NCBI RefSeq assembly: GCF_020509005.1
Contig: NC_063012.1
Span: forward strand, 9,982,001 to 10,046,000
Source: Fulvia fulva
Lineage: Eukaryota > Ascomycota > Dothideomycetes > Mycosphaerellales > Mycosphaerellaceae
Length of the DNA: 64,000 nucleotides
Direction of reading: 5' to 3'
Shown: piece by piece, positions 44,900-56,519 of the stretch
Position numbering within the stretch: position 1 is the first letter of the stretch
Layout: each line of letters starts with the position of its first letter
Position numbers and translations under genes: made by a program
Notes under the pieces: generated by a model
Seen by the model: only the letters and a program-made list of their open reading frames with translations
Databases searched by the model: none
Told to the model about the DNA's origin: nothing

Positions 44900-47800
44900 A
44901 GAGTATAAGATCGAGAGGCATAGAATATAAGAGACGGACTATAGCGGAGAACTTAAGATATCGGCCTATATATTAGAACTATAGTTACCGGATATATACC
45001 CTTATATAGTACTACCTATAATAATACAAAATAGAAAGGTACGAGGCCTACTAGATTCTGCTTTAACCTCTCTCTTTCTCGATTAGAAATATATACGTAA
45101 ATATAACATCCCTCTAATACCCCTAGTTTAGAGTAAGAACTTAATACTAGGCGATAGGAAGGCGAGTACTAGGCGTATTATACACGTAGCCTTAGTCGAC
45201 GTTATTATCGGCGGTTATTATTACGAGTAAATAATATACTACGTAACCGACCTCGAATACGAGATCGTCCTCGGCCTACCTTAGTTAAGCTAGTATAACC
45301 CTAACATCTTCTAGGAAACCGGCGAAGTGGCCCTTAGATCAGACTACTACTTTAGTCACTATCTTTATAGGAAGACTTCGATAATAGTTTAGTCCCTAAA
45401 CTACTAATACCGGTAACGTACGAAATACGGACTAGAGCCCTTTACCGGGGAGTCGCTAGGATTTACGGTAGGAGGGGCGGAGTTGAACGTCTCGTCCTTA
45501 TATATAGACGACGATAAGAAAGTAGACTATTAAGGCGTTAGTCGTCACGCTTAGGAGATGTATACGTACCGGCCTAGGGCCGAGTACTTCTATATTCTAC
45601 CTACTAGTAACGAGTCTAGCGGAACGGATAGTAACGGCGAGTTAAAGCTAAGCGTAATGTTAGCTAACGACCTTAATTAGTTCCTAAATAAGCAATTTAA
45701 CCACAACCCGAAGGAGAAGCTTCCGCCCGAGTACTATTATATTACGGACGCGTTCTTAGCTAAAGACTATAAAGGGCTCCCGCCTTATAGGCCGGGTATT
45801 AACTATAAAATCTATATTAAGCCCGACGGCCTATAAGAGCCTCCTTACCGTAAACCCTATAGGCTTATACCGTAAGAGAATGAAGTAGTTAAGAAATAGG
45901 TTACTAAGTAGGAGAGCGAAGGGAAAGTCCGTAAGGCTAGTTAGAAGACAAGCTAGTCCCTAGCTCCTATTCTAGTAGTACGTAAGCTAGGAGGAGGACT
46001 CTAAGTTTATATTGACTATAGAGGGCTAAATATAATAACTATTAAGAATAGGTACCCTATACCTTTAATCTAGGAAACCCTTAATAGGATATATAGTAAG
46101 AAGTACTTCACGAAGCTAGATATTGTCGTAGCCTTTAATAAGCTTCGTATTACCGAGGGGCATAAATAGCTAATAGCGTTTACTACGCGGTACGGAGTAT
46201 ACGAATGTCTAGTCTTACCGTTTAGTCTATATAACGGCCCGGTATCGTTTTAGTTATATATTAACAGTATACTATAGGAACACCTTAACGACTTCGTGTC
46301 GGTATACCTAGATAATGTACTAATTTTCAGCGATATACTCGAAGAGTATATCGAGTACGTAACGAAGGTTTTAATAAAACTACGCGATACCGGGTTAACC
46401 GTAGATATTAACAAATACGAATTCTATTAGTAGAGAGTCAAATACCTAGGCCTAATCATTACGCTAGAAGGTATTAAAATAGACCCCGATACGCTAAAAT
46501 ATATCTAAAGCTAGGAGGCTCTAACTAACCTAAAGGATATATAAGCGTTCCTAGGCTTCGTCAACTTCTATAGACGGTTTATCGAAGCGTTCTCGCGACT
46601 TATATCGCCGCTAACTAACTTGACCAAGTCCGATAGCCCTAGTAACTATAAGAACAGAAGAATCGATTAGACACTAGAGTACTAGAAGGCGTTTGACGTA
46701 TTAAAGGTAGTATTTAGTAAAGCGGGCATATTAGTAAATTACGTACCGGGGAGATAGACAGTCGTTAAGACGGACTCCTCGGATTTCGTTAATACTAGCG
46801 TCCTCTCCTAATATAACGAAGAAGGCGTCCTACACCTAGTAGCGTTTTACTCTAAGAAGTTGAGTCTATAAGAGTATAACTATAAGATCTATAATAAGGA
46901 GCTATTAGCTATTATTAAGGCGTTTAAAGAGTAGAGGCCTAAATTGGCCTACGAAGTAGATAATAATACTATCGAACCGGTCAAAGTGTTTATAGATTAT
47001 AAGAACCTAGAGTACTTTATAACAACGAAGTAGCTTAATCGACGTTAGGCGAGGTAGGCTAAGTTCCTCTCTTAGTTCAACTTCCGTATCGTCTATAGGC
47101 CCGGTGTTTAAGGCATAAAGCTAGACAGTCTAACGAGACGTAGCTAGGACCTTCCGTAGGGTGTAGACGATCCGCGTAATTAGTATTAGTACTAGACGTT
47201 ACTACCGCCTAAGCGATTCCTTAAGATCGACTCTATACGCGTAACCGTAGAAGATATTACTAAAGAGACGGAAACTCCGCTAAACCTAGAAGCAATAGAG
47301 TTTATACTAGCCGAAGCCGCTATACCGGTAGAAGCTACTACCGTATCGAAGCCTACGATAGAGGCTAATTACGAGGCTAAACTCGAGTATCGAATAGTAA
47401 TAGCGTACGCCGTAGACTAGGAGCTTAAGGTAGTAATTAAGATGCTATAGAAAGGTAACGCAATCCCGCTACTTCTTTAAAAGGCGAAGGTGTACCTAGT
47501 ATACTATAAGGTAGAAGGAGATATACTCTACGTCCGTAATTAGTACGGCGACTAGAGCTTATAGGTACCGGATAACTAGAAGCTATAGACTCGAATAGTA
47601 AAGATAAACTACGACGTACTAGTAGTAGGCTATCCTAGTAGAGCCCGTATATATAAGCTCGTAGTACGTGAATTTTACTAGCCTAGCTTAGTAAGATTAG
47701 TACGTAGATATACCGTAAATTACCGAGTATACCGTACGACGAAATCTCTATATACCTAACTACCTAGATTATTACATCTACTTTCTATACTAGAACGACC

Positions 47801-49100
47801 TTAGCGCTATATATTAGTCGACTTTATAGTAGACTTACTAGATAGTAAACTCGACGGTATGACTTATAACAACATTATAACCGTTACGGACCGCCTAACG
47901 AAAGAAGTAGAACTTATTCCTATTAGAGCTATAACGGCGAAGAATATAGCGCGCCTGTTCTTAAAGTACGTATTTAGTCGACGTAGGCTCCCGGACACAA
48001 TCACCTCTAATAGAGGAAAACAGTTTATCGTAACTTTCTAGAAGTAGTTATATAAGATACTACGGATTTAACGTAAGCTAAGTTCATTATATTACCCCGA
48101 GACGAACGGTCAGTCTAAGCGTACTAATTAGAATATAGAACAGTACTTACGCGCCTACGTTAATAAGGTATAGAGCGACTAGGCTAAATAGCTATACCTA
48201 GCTTAGTTTGCTATTAATAACTACGTGTTAGAGACTACCGGTGTCTTACCCTTCTACGTAAACCTTAGATATAACCCCGAGTTTACGGAACGTATCGACT
48301 TATAGGTAGGCGGGGATCGCCGCTAGATAACGACTCTTTAGCGACTCGATAGTAAATCCGCCGAAGTATTCGCCCGACGCCTTTACGAGCTATATTAGTT
48401 CCTCTAAGAGAACATAAGAATGTCCTAAGCCTTATAAGCTAAGGCCGCTAACCGATATTACCGTATCTCGCCCGACTATAAGGTAGGTAATTAGGTATTC
48501 CTTAGTACGAAGAATATCCGTACGTACGCCCTTCTAAGAAACTAGATCGACAATATACTAGACTATACTAGATCGTAAAAGCTATGCCCTCGAAGCTCTC
48601 CTATAAGCTAAAGCTCTCCGATACGTTAGCTAGACTCGATAACTGTTTCTATACGTCGCTACTATAGCGCGCCGACGATACTAACCTACCGCTACTAGAG
48701 GGATAGTACCTTATACCGCCGCTACCCGTAGTTATAGTTCCTAATACGACGGAAGCTAATACCGAGGCTAACATTATAGCGGTACCCGCGGCGATCGAGT
48801 ACGAGGTAGATAAGATCTTAGATATATATACGAGGAAGCGCGCTAGGAAGGTAAAGAAGGGGTATAAGCGTAAGGTCGATATATAGTATAAGGTACGATA
48901 GGTCGGATATTAGGATATAGAGGATAGTGAAACTTAGTAACCTACTAAGGACCTATTTACGAGGGTAGCCGCCGCTATTATAGACTTTTACTATAACCGG
49001 CCGGAGTTATCTACGCCTATAGGTTTTGTAGCTCTATCTAACTAGTTACCGCTAGACGCTAAGGTACTCGGACTTAATACAATTAGGATTAATAGAGACA
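44900..49100 (+). pseudogene. Ty3-G pol: protease, RT, RNase H, integrase, chromodomain
   Basis: Protease remnant: YEIVLGLP near 45255-45285. RT: IPILVVRKLGGGL near 45966-46000, KYFTKLDIVVAFNKLRITEG near 46102-46160 and SVYLDNVLIFSD near 46296-46332. RNase H: YNYKIYNKELLAIIKAF near 46877-46927. Integrase: VDFIVDLLDS near 47818-47845, then an open stretch 47859-48041 that includes VTDRLTKEVELIPI and TSNRGKQF; the Asn in the latter stands where an Asp is usual. The chromodomain-like part near 48800-49005 ends AAAIIDFYYNRPE. Stops of RIP type are dense outside 47859-48041. Confidence 0.82.
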
Positions 49101-49572
49101 CCGTTACGAATAAGTCGACTCGAGCCTTACCTTTAATAGAATATAATCCGTATATATTTACTACGTACCGCTATATAACTCAGGTTACGGGAAAGCCTAC
49201 TCTTATAACTAGGGTTACCGGTATAAGTAAAACTCGCTACCCTTAGCTCTACGACCGTAACGGTAGTTATACCGATACTCGAGTAGGACCCGTAGGGCCT
49301 ATAATAGTACCTAACCGTAGTTATAAGGATTATACGTAAGTATTAGCCGAAGATAGACTTAGGTCTAGGGCAAGCTAGCTAACTAGGCAATATGTTTCTC
49401 GAAGGAAGCCGGTCGAGGATAGTCTTAATAGAGCGAATGTAATGTTATCGGATAACGATAGGGTACTAGAGGATAATTAGGCGTTCGCGCGATTATAGAG
49501 CTCGATAGGCAAGTGGCCTTATAAGGTGTATAACGCTTAGAGGACTAAGGCGTGTTTTGGGAGGGGGGGTAC

Positions 49573-49756
49573 TATTACGGGTAGCCCGTAATCCCTTACT
49601 ATAGCTACGTTAGCCCGGCTGAACTACGGACCTTCCGTATCGGGTTAGCGCGGCTTGGCTTTACTTTATAACTTCGCCGCGCCTCGCGCTCCTCTTTCGT
49701 AGCTTCGTAGAATAATAACTATCTCTCTCGGACCCTATAGTACGCGCGCCCTTATA
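49573..49756 (+). repeat. Ty3-G 3' LTR
   Basis: 184 bp, tattacgggtag to cccttata. Differs from the 5' LTR mostly by CA/TA or TG/TA changes. Confidence 0.93.
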
Positions 49757-49787
49757 GTACGTAAGCTCTATAACTATTTAAGGGGCC
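49757..49787 (-). pseudogene. Ty3-E RT, 31-bp piece between Ty3-G and LINE-5
   Basis: A short piece of Ty3-E left between two independent insertions. It starts with the Ty3-G target duplication (gtacg) and ends with the LINE-5 target duplication ctatttaaggggcc (49774-49787, again at 52673-52686). It bridges the RT reading frame between 52687 and 42447. Confidence 0.8.
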
Positions 49788-50866
49788 GGGTCGACGACGA
49801 GAATTACCTATACGTAGTGTCGGCTACGAACCTCTCGTCTAGCTACGAGAGAGCTAAGTATTCTTACGCTAGAGCGTCGTAGGCGCGACGGGCGCGTAAC
49901 GTAGGCGAAGCCGCGGCAAATAGAGGACTACTAGTAAAACGGGTATAAAAACTATCCGACGAGCGTGTACTCGTGTCGGGAGCGAGTCCCTCTTCTTTCT
50001 ACGTATAAGAAGGGCGCGGAACCGTGGCCTATACGCTCGATAGGACACCTCTAGTATAAGTATAGAATTTTTACCTCCGGAGACCGTAAACCGAGCGGGC
50101 TAAGCGACGAACATTAGACGAGCGGACTATAGAACAACAACTGAGCGGACTATATAACGGCGTCGAGCGGACTACGAAATAATCTAGTGTTTGCTAGCGG
50201 GCAATACGGTAGGTAGGTAGACACGCGACGAAGCCTATAAGGGCCTATTAAACACCCGGTATAGGAACGAGGGTTTTGCCTAAGGCACTGCCTATCCCGC
50301 TACATAACGTACCTAGTCTAATATAGTAGATTGCGACGAGGAAAAGACGATAGCCTAAGTAAGGAAAAGACGGCTATTAGGACGGGGAAAAGACGTATAA
50401 TATAAGTGGATTAGTTCTATAATCGGGGAGGATCGAAGGCAGGGTAATAAGGCACTTTATATTGGTTAGTAGGTAGAAACGCAAGGAGTACGCTGCCCGG
50501 CGTGGTGTGTGCCCCGAGCAAACCTACGAGGTATAGACGGCCGCTTTCTAGAGATAGGCTACGGTAACGCGAAGGGCGTCAAAACCTAGGGCGTGGTGTA
50601 CACTAGTAGCGACGGCTAACACTGTCTATATAGCCCGAGAGGACGGATGCGCATGTCGGTCAATAGAGAGCACTAAAGGGCTTAGGCCTATAGAGGTAGA
50701 TATTGGCTTAAGGAGCAAACAGGGAGGGAGGGCGTAGAGGGAAGCTTTTGCTCCGGGCTAACCTCTCGAAACGAGGCTACACGGTGGTGCTAGATGAGTG
50801 GGAAAGCGCGGTTAAGACTTGTCACCTTATCTCGTAGCTAGCTTGCTAAATACGATTCCTTCCTTG
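49788..50866 (+). repeat. Shared leader, copy 4 (LINE-5), with a RIP gradient
   Basis: A 1,079-bp leader, start ggtcgacgacgag (with an extra g), end gattccttccttg. Heavy CA-to-TA change up to about 50450, mixed from 50460 to 50680, and nearly none after 50700. It keeps the perfect 5' stem seen in LINE-4. Confidence 0.93.
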
Positions 50867-52474
50867 TCACTAGACATATCAGGAGCCTTTGACAATGTCT
50901 CACACCAGAGGCTGATCCACATCCTGAAACAGAAGGCTATCCCTAACTGGACAGTCCAGTTTATCCAGTCCTTCCTCAGAGGCAGAACCACAAGACTAAG
51001 ACTGGGCAGATACAAATCTGACAGCATGCCTACAGAGACAGGAATCCCACAGGGATCAACAATGTCTCCAATCCTGTTTCTCCTCTTTATGGCAGACCTG
51101 CCAGCAAAGCTAAACTCCAGAAACACATCAGCCTCAGGGTTTGTAGATGACACAAACATCCTAGCCTGGTCAGACAGCACAGAAGAGAACTGCAGAATCT
51201 TGCAGAAGAAACACAAGGAATGTGAGGAATGGGCCAGGAAACATGGAGCCAGATTTGCCCTAGAGAAGTATCAACTCATCCACTTCAGTAGAGCCAGAAA
51301 CAGACACAATATGCAAGCCCCAATCACTATTCAGGGACACACAACAGAACCCTCAAGTGAATTAAGGGTGCTAGGAATATGGATGGATCCAAAGCTCAGC
51401 TGGGGACCACAGGTCAAGAAAGCACAGGCAAGAGCAGACAACAACAGGCAATCAATTGACAGGCTTACAGCCTCCACATGGGGAGCCACATTTGCGAAAG
51501 CAAAGGTTATGTACAAGGCCATTGTGAAGCCAGCCATGCTATATGGAGCCCAGATCTGGTCAGCCCAAGACAAGATCCCAAAGAGAATTGCAGATCCTAT
51601 CAGCAGAGCCCAAGCCTCCTGTCTGAAAAAGGTGCTTGAAGCATACAAGTCAATTCCAACAAGGGTGGTCGAAATGGAGTCTGGCTCCCCACCAGCCAAG
51701 CTCTACCTTCAAGGGTTGAGATACCAGTATGCAGGAAAGACGTCTGCATACCCAGCCCAGCTAGTAATCCAGAAGGCAGTCAACAAATTCAGGAGCCAGT
51801 GCACAAGAAGGCACAGACAAGCAAGACCCAATCCAGCCCCACAGAAGCAGCAGGACCTGCAGAAGTTCAAAGAACTAACAGAACAGCTGCACCTAGCCCA
51901 GCAGGAACAGGACAGAAGGGCTCAAGGGAGAGGATCAGCAGCCAGCCAAGGGAAGAAGCAACAGTCTCTAGCTGAAAGGATAGCAGGACTCCTCTGGAAG
52001 ACTGAATGGACAAGAACCCCACAGAGGCCAGGAACCCCAAAGGCACTCCAACAGTTTGGTAGCCACAACTACCTACTGTACTCAGACCTGACCAGGTCAG
52101 AAGCAAGCATAGCAATACAAATCCGCTCTGAACACATCGGAGTCAGGGCATACCTGCATCAGAGAAAAGTCCCAGGTATCGAAGACAAGAGTTGCCCATG
52201 CGGCTACCTGTCCCAGAATGTCGAACATAGACTTCTGGTTTGCAAAGAATGGAGTACAGGGAGAGGTGAATGGAGGGCAAGGGCAAGGAACAGAAACTTC
52301 CAAGCCATGATCAGCAATAAGGGAGACCTCCAGAGAATTACAAGGTGGATCATCCACCAAGGATTTTTGGAGCAGTTCTCTCTTACTAGGGAAACAGAGA
52401 GATGGATTGAGGAGAGAAAGAAGGAGGAGGAGAGCAGGAAGAGGGGGACAACTCTAGGGTTGCAGACAAGGTAG
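50819..52474 (+). CDS. LINE-5 ORF2 fragment: intact reverse transcriptase part fused in frame to leader sequence
   Basis: A 551-codon open frame. The first ~16 codons come from the leader (beginning with a TTG; no ATG) and run in frame into the LINE body at 50867. The first in-frame ATG is near 51026, inside the RT domain, so a natural start is not evident. Motifs: LDISGAFDN at residues 18-26, GIPQGSTMSPILF at 75-87 and GFVDDTN at 107-113 with both aspartates. A C-terminal CPCGYLSQNVEHRLLVC lies near residues 460-477. No endonuclease, no RT fingers. Codon and dinucleotide use are unlike the surrounding mutated DNA. Possibly translated only if read from an upstream promoter; most likely a dead-on-arrival copy. 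Confidence 0.85.
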   Translation: MSPYLVASLLNTIPSLSLDISGAFDNVSHQRLIHILKQKAIPNWTVQFIQSFLRGRTTRLRLGRYKSDSMPTETGIPQGSTMSPILFLLFMADLPAKLNSRNTSASGFVDDTNILAWSDSTEENCRILQKKHKECEEWARKHGARFALEKYQLIHFSRARNRHNMQAPITIQGHTTEPSSELRVLGIWMDPKLSWGPQVKKAQARADNNRQSIDRLTASTWGATFAKAKVMYKAIVKPAMLYGAQIWSAQDKIPKRIADPISRAQASCLKKVLEAYKSIPTRVVEMESGSPPAKLYLQGLRYQYAGKTSAYPAQLVIQKAVNKFRSQCTRRHRQARPNPAPQKQQDLQKFKELTEQLHLAQQEQDRRAQGRGSAASQGKKQQSLAERIAGLLWKTEWTRTPQRPGTPKALQQFGSHNYLLYSDLTRSEASIAIQIRSEHIGVRAYLHQRKVPGIEDKSCPCGYLSQNVEHRLLVCKEWSTGRGEWRARARNRNFQAMISNKGDLQRITRWIIHQGFLEQFSLTRETERWIEERKKEEESRKRGTTLGLQTR

Positions 52475-52686
52475 TCAGAGGCTAACCACCATGACACTAG
52501 TGCACCCTAATGGAAGGAAAACTGAGAACTCATGGCAAGGAAGCTATTAGAGAAGGAGAGGAGGTTTTTACCTAGGAATAGGTTTCCTACCTTATGCAGT
52601 AACATATATAGACATAAACCCGCATGGGCCGGAGGGCACCACAACGGGTAAATGAATCATCTATCTATCTATCTATTTAAGGGGCC

Positions 52687-53962
52687 GTCCGTATAAATTA
52701 GGACGTTATCGAGGTATACTATAGCGAAGTCGTCTAGGAATTCTCGGAGGATGTCGTTGATCTTACGCTACTAACTACTAGGGCTATTATAGAGGCCGAA
52801 CGGGAGGACCTTAAACTAGTATAATCCGTACCTAGTAATAAAGGCGGTTATCTATTCGTCCCCCTTACGGATGCGTATATTATTAAATACGGCGACGATA
52901 TTAAGCTTAGTAAACTACTTAGCCTTAGAAACTCGGTTAAGTATCTCCCTTAATAGAGGTATTAGGTATCGGTCCTTAACTATAATAGTATTTAGGGCGC
53001 GGTAGTCGACGTAGACGCGGAGCCCGCCTCCTAGCTTTTTAACAATTAATACGGGAGACGACATATCTAATTTAGATAGTTCGACCGTACCGTTAGCTAT
53101 ACTATTATTAATGAATTTCTTAACGACTACTAGCTAATCCGGGTTTATACTAAAGGCCTTCTTATAGGGTCGCTACCCTTCCGATCCTAGTTTCAAGTTA
53201 ATTATATAGTCGGACGGGCTATACTTAGGTAGCTTGAACTCGCTCTTATACCTAAAGGCGTCGGCTAGGTCGTAATATTCGGGCGGTAGCTTAGCCTTCG
53301 GGTCCTATACCTTATTCTTATTTATAAAGATTTCTAAATTATCTAGCGATATAGCGAAGGTAGAGGTATACTCCTCGTCGTCGAAATCCTCCGGCTATAG
53401 TACGAAGAGCTTATCGGCGTTTAGCTAGTCTTATCGCTTCTAGGCTTACTTCGCTATACGATAATAGGCGTCCGCGCTAATAAAACAGATATCGGGTTCT
53501 AGCTCGGGTAGTACTAGTTTTGGCGCCTTAGGGTTACTACCTTCTATTATTATCGTATAAGGTATACCGTTCTAGTAATAATATTAGTAGTAGGTAGGCT
53601 TGTCGAAGCTAACTATCTTATGTTTAAAGCTATATAAAGGGTCGTATTCTTCGAGCTAGAAGATACCTAGTACTAGGTCGTACTTATTAAGGTTAGTAAC
53701 ATAGTCTAGCTCTTAACTAGTATAGCTACTAATAGTAACGTCTATTAGTACTACTTTGAGTAGTCGTATAGCCGCTCCGTTAGCTATACGTAGGCCTCTT
53801 AGTCTTTCTAGCTTAAAGGTAGGGACTTTGTTTACGCGAATAAATCTTAGGTTAATAAACTTAGAGGAGGCGCTAGTATTAGAGAGGGTAAGTACGTTTG
53901 CTTTTCTACCTAATATACTAGTTATAATACTAGTATATACTATATACTTTCTATACGTTAGT
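52687..53962 (-). pseudogene. Ty3-E protease and RT N-terminal part
   Basis: Minus-strand remnant. RT: the catalytic AIVYLDNVLIYTD lies at about 52692-52730 and DILREFLDDF just before it. The RT fingers (RVYVDYRALNTI) lie near 52975-53030. Protease area near 53640-53760. It joins gag at 58980 when the LINE dimer is removed and 49787 when LINE-5 is removed. Stops are RIP-type. Confidence 0.75.
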
Positions 53963-53970
53963 TATATATA

Positions 53971-56519
53971 GATAGATAGATTTGTCATTTCCCTATTCTA
54001 GGACCCTATCCGGTCTATATAGGTATATATCTATTGTTATATACAAAGGGAAACCCGAATAGGTGAAAACCCTTCCCGCCCCTAACTTCTCCTTATCTAG
54101 ATTAGCTTTCCCTCTGAACGTACGTAGTCTATGTCACTACCCCGTTAGCCCCCGCTCCTAGCCGGTCTCGTCGCGCTACGTCGTGTCCTCTCTTCCTATA
54201 CTACTCCTACTAGGCGGTACTGTTCTAGCCAGCCCTTCTCTAGTATCTAGTTCGTAATACGCCGTAGGTCCTTAGCGTTATTAAGAAGTGCCCTAATCGT
54301 CCGGTTCCTCGCCTTTACTATCTACTCCCCCCTTCCTAGCGACTACCTCGGATAGACGAGGAGTACGTACCGTACGTTCTAGGAGCGATAGCCGTAGGGG
54401 TAGCTAGTATTCGTGTATCCTAGAACCTTCCTCTATAATAGGTACCCCTAGAGGCCGATGTGTTCGCTTCGTAGTTAGGTTACTATACTACTCTATGCCC
54501 TCGTAAGGCGGTAGTAGATGAGCTTCGGGGGGTACTTAACCGCGGATTTTGTAGCTAACTATTCCTTAGGTTGTCCCGCTAGCTAAGGGCGTCTACTATG
54601 CCCTACAACCTAGTTGTTCCACCTCTCTTTCTATAGTTGCTCTACAAACGATTTCTTACCTTCCTATTATATTGCTAGCTATTCGTCCCTTGCCCGGTAG
54701 TTCGGCTCGTTTCCGGGTCGAATGCCCCTATACGCTAGTACTGATTCGCGGGCCCTTACGACTATACTAGCGATAACCTTTTGTACTAGGTACTATACCG
54801 ACTTGCCTAAGTAGGAGGTCCGTAGTCCCTAGATATATAGGTCGATCGGCGGTATAGCGGTCTCGTGCTTAAGTATCCTCGTTAGTATCGACTTATATGC
54901 CCCGGTGACCTTCCTTAGGCATTAGTTTTAGATCTTCGCTAGCGGCGCGACGAGTCCCTTCGATAGGCAGGCCGTCTCGCCTAAGGACTACACTTGGCTA
55001 CTATAGGTAAGGACCGGCCGTATAATAGCCGTATATAGAAGTCGTGACTACCGGAAGTCCGCCCCCTATATAGACGTAGTGAGCCTCTAGCATAATACTA
55101 TATTCTGTTTAGCTTTCCGTAATATTGCCTATACGTACTTCCTCTACCGTAGCGCCGGGTCTACCTATAGTCCGAGGATCCTAAGCTGATTTGCCGGGTT
55201 AGTCGTGTGCCCCTATATCTAGATAGAAGCTTATATATTATAGAACCGTAGCCGGCGCGTAAAGTGTATTAGATTGTACTTTTCTAGGGCAAACCGAGCC
55301 CCGTACCTCCTAGCCTAGTCCTCGTAGATCTTGTGCTTCTCTTCTAGTAGCCTATAGTTCTCCTTAGTCGAGGAAGACTACGCTAGGATGTTTGTGTCGT
55401 CTACGAAGCCGCTCGTAGCGGTGTTCTAGGATTCTAGGGCTAGGAGTAGCGTCGCTATAAAGAAGAGGAATAGAATAGGTACTAGCGTTAAGCCTTACGG
55501 GATTCTAGTATAGACTGCTTGAAATAGGCTTCTATACTAGCCGACTAGGATCGACGTACTACGGTTTTAGAGGTAGGACCGTACGAAGTTGATAAGCCAC
55601 TTAGGGAGTCCTTTCGACCTTAGGATATAGAGTAGCCGCGGGTATAATACGTAGTCGAAGGCTCCCGATATGTCTAGGCTAAGTAAGGAAGCCACCTTAT
55701 CCCTATTCTTATACTAGATAGCCTTTACCTAAGAGGTGATAAGTTCGATCGCGGATAGCGTCGATCGCTATAGGCGCGTACCTATCTAGGTGTCCGGGAG
55801 TAGGGAGTATTCCTCTACCGCCTCGGAGAGTCTCGTTATAACTAGCTTCTTAAGCGCCTTCCTAAGAGTGTTAAGGGGCGCAATTGGGCGGTACGACTTC
55901 ACCTACGTATAGTCTTCCTTCTGCGGCTTACGTAGGACCACTGTCGTCGATTGTTTAAAAGCTATCGGGTAGTATCCGGTCTATAGGCAGGCGTTAAAGA
56001 TCGCTATAACTACTAGGGCTAGTTGATCTCTACACTTCTTTAGTAGCTCGTTTGGGATCCTATCCGGCCCCGGGGCTTTCTTCGCCGGTAACTTCCTTAG
56101 TATAGCGGCAACTTCTCCCTCGGACACCTCCTATTAGACCGCGATACTAGGGGCTAGGGGAGTAGAGCTGTTTATGTCGCTTAGATCAGCCTCGACTAGG
56201 GGCGGGAAGAACTTACTAGCTAGTAGACGCGCCTTAGCCTCGGGGTCGCTAACCGGGCCACTAGGCGATTATAGCGCTAGGATAGAGAAGGAGGTGCCCT
56301 ATATAGGGTCCTATCGGGCCCATTTCGCTAGCTTCTATATCCTCTCTAGCTTACCGGCGATTTCTTCTACTATAGCCCTCTAGCCGACTGCTTTCTCCCT
56401 TCGTATTATAGCTTTCTTCTGTTAGTATGCCTCTCTATATACGTTCTAGGCCTCCTCGCTATAGCTGCTCGTCTATACCCGGCGGGCTCTCCTTACTTCT
56501 CTTACTACCGTAGTGCACT
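53971..56519 (-). pseudogene. LINE dimer, left half: RT part of ORF2
   Basis: Collinear with LINE-1 from 950 to about 3496, that is, from the tail up to just before the RT domain. Motifs in the same order as in LINE-1: KAPGPDRIPNELL near 56050-56090, SLDISGAFDY near 55670-55700 and FVDDTN near 55385-55405. More CA/TG have been lost than in LINE-1, and the C-terminal zinc motif near 54390 is damaged. 5'-truncated at the junction. Confidence 0.82.

Larger units (their letters stand above)
42448..49756 (+). mobile_element. Ty3-G: complete chromovirus-type element
   Basis: 7,309 bp with 184-bp LTRs at 42448-42631 and 49573-49756. The 5-bp target duplication gtacg lies at 42443-42447 and 49757-49761. 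A polypurine tract lies at 49559-49569. Gag, protease, RT, RNase H, integrase and chromodomain occur in that order. It is the only Ty3 element in the window without an insertion. Same family as Ty3-B. All frames are broken by RIP stops. It sits in Ty3-E in opposite orientation. Confidence 0.95.
49788..52672 (+). mobile_element. LINE-5: composite with mutated leader and clean body
   Basis: A 2.89-kb composite in Ty3-E. Target duplication ctatttaaggggcc (49774-49787 and 52673-52686). The (ATCT)n tail lies at 52658-52675. The first ~600 bp of the leader are strongly mutated by RIP, damage fades over the next ~300 bp, and the whole body has normal CA and TG use and an open frame. The body family differs from LINE-2/-4/-6, and also from LINE-3 although it is closer to that one. 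Confidence 0.95.

Noticed and set aside
47859..48041. Open 60-codon frame that looks like a small gene
   Set aside because: It is a stop-free stretch of the Ty3-G integrase; the reading continues in homologous sequence on both sides.
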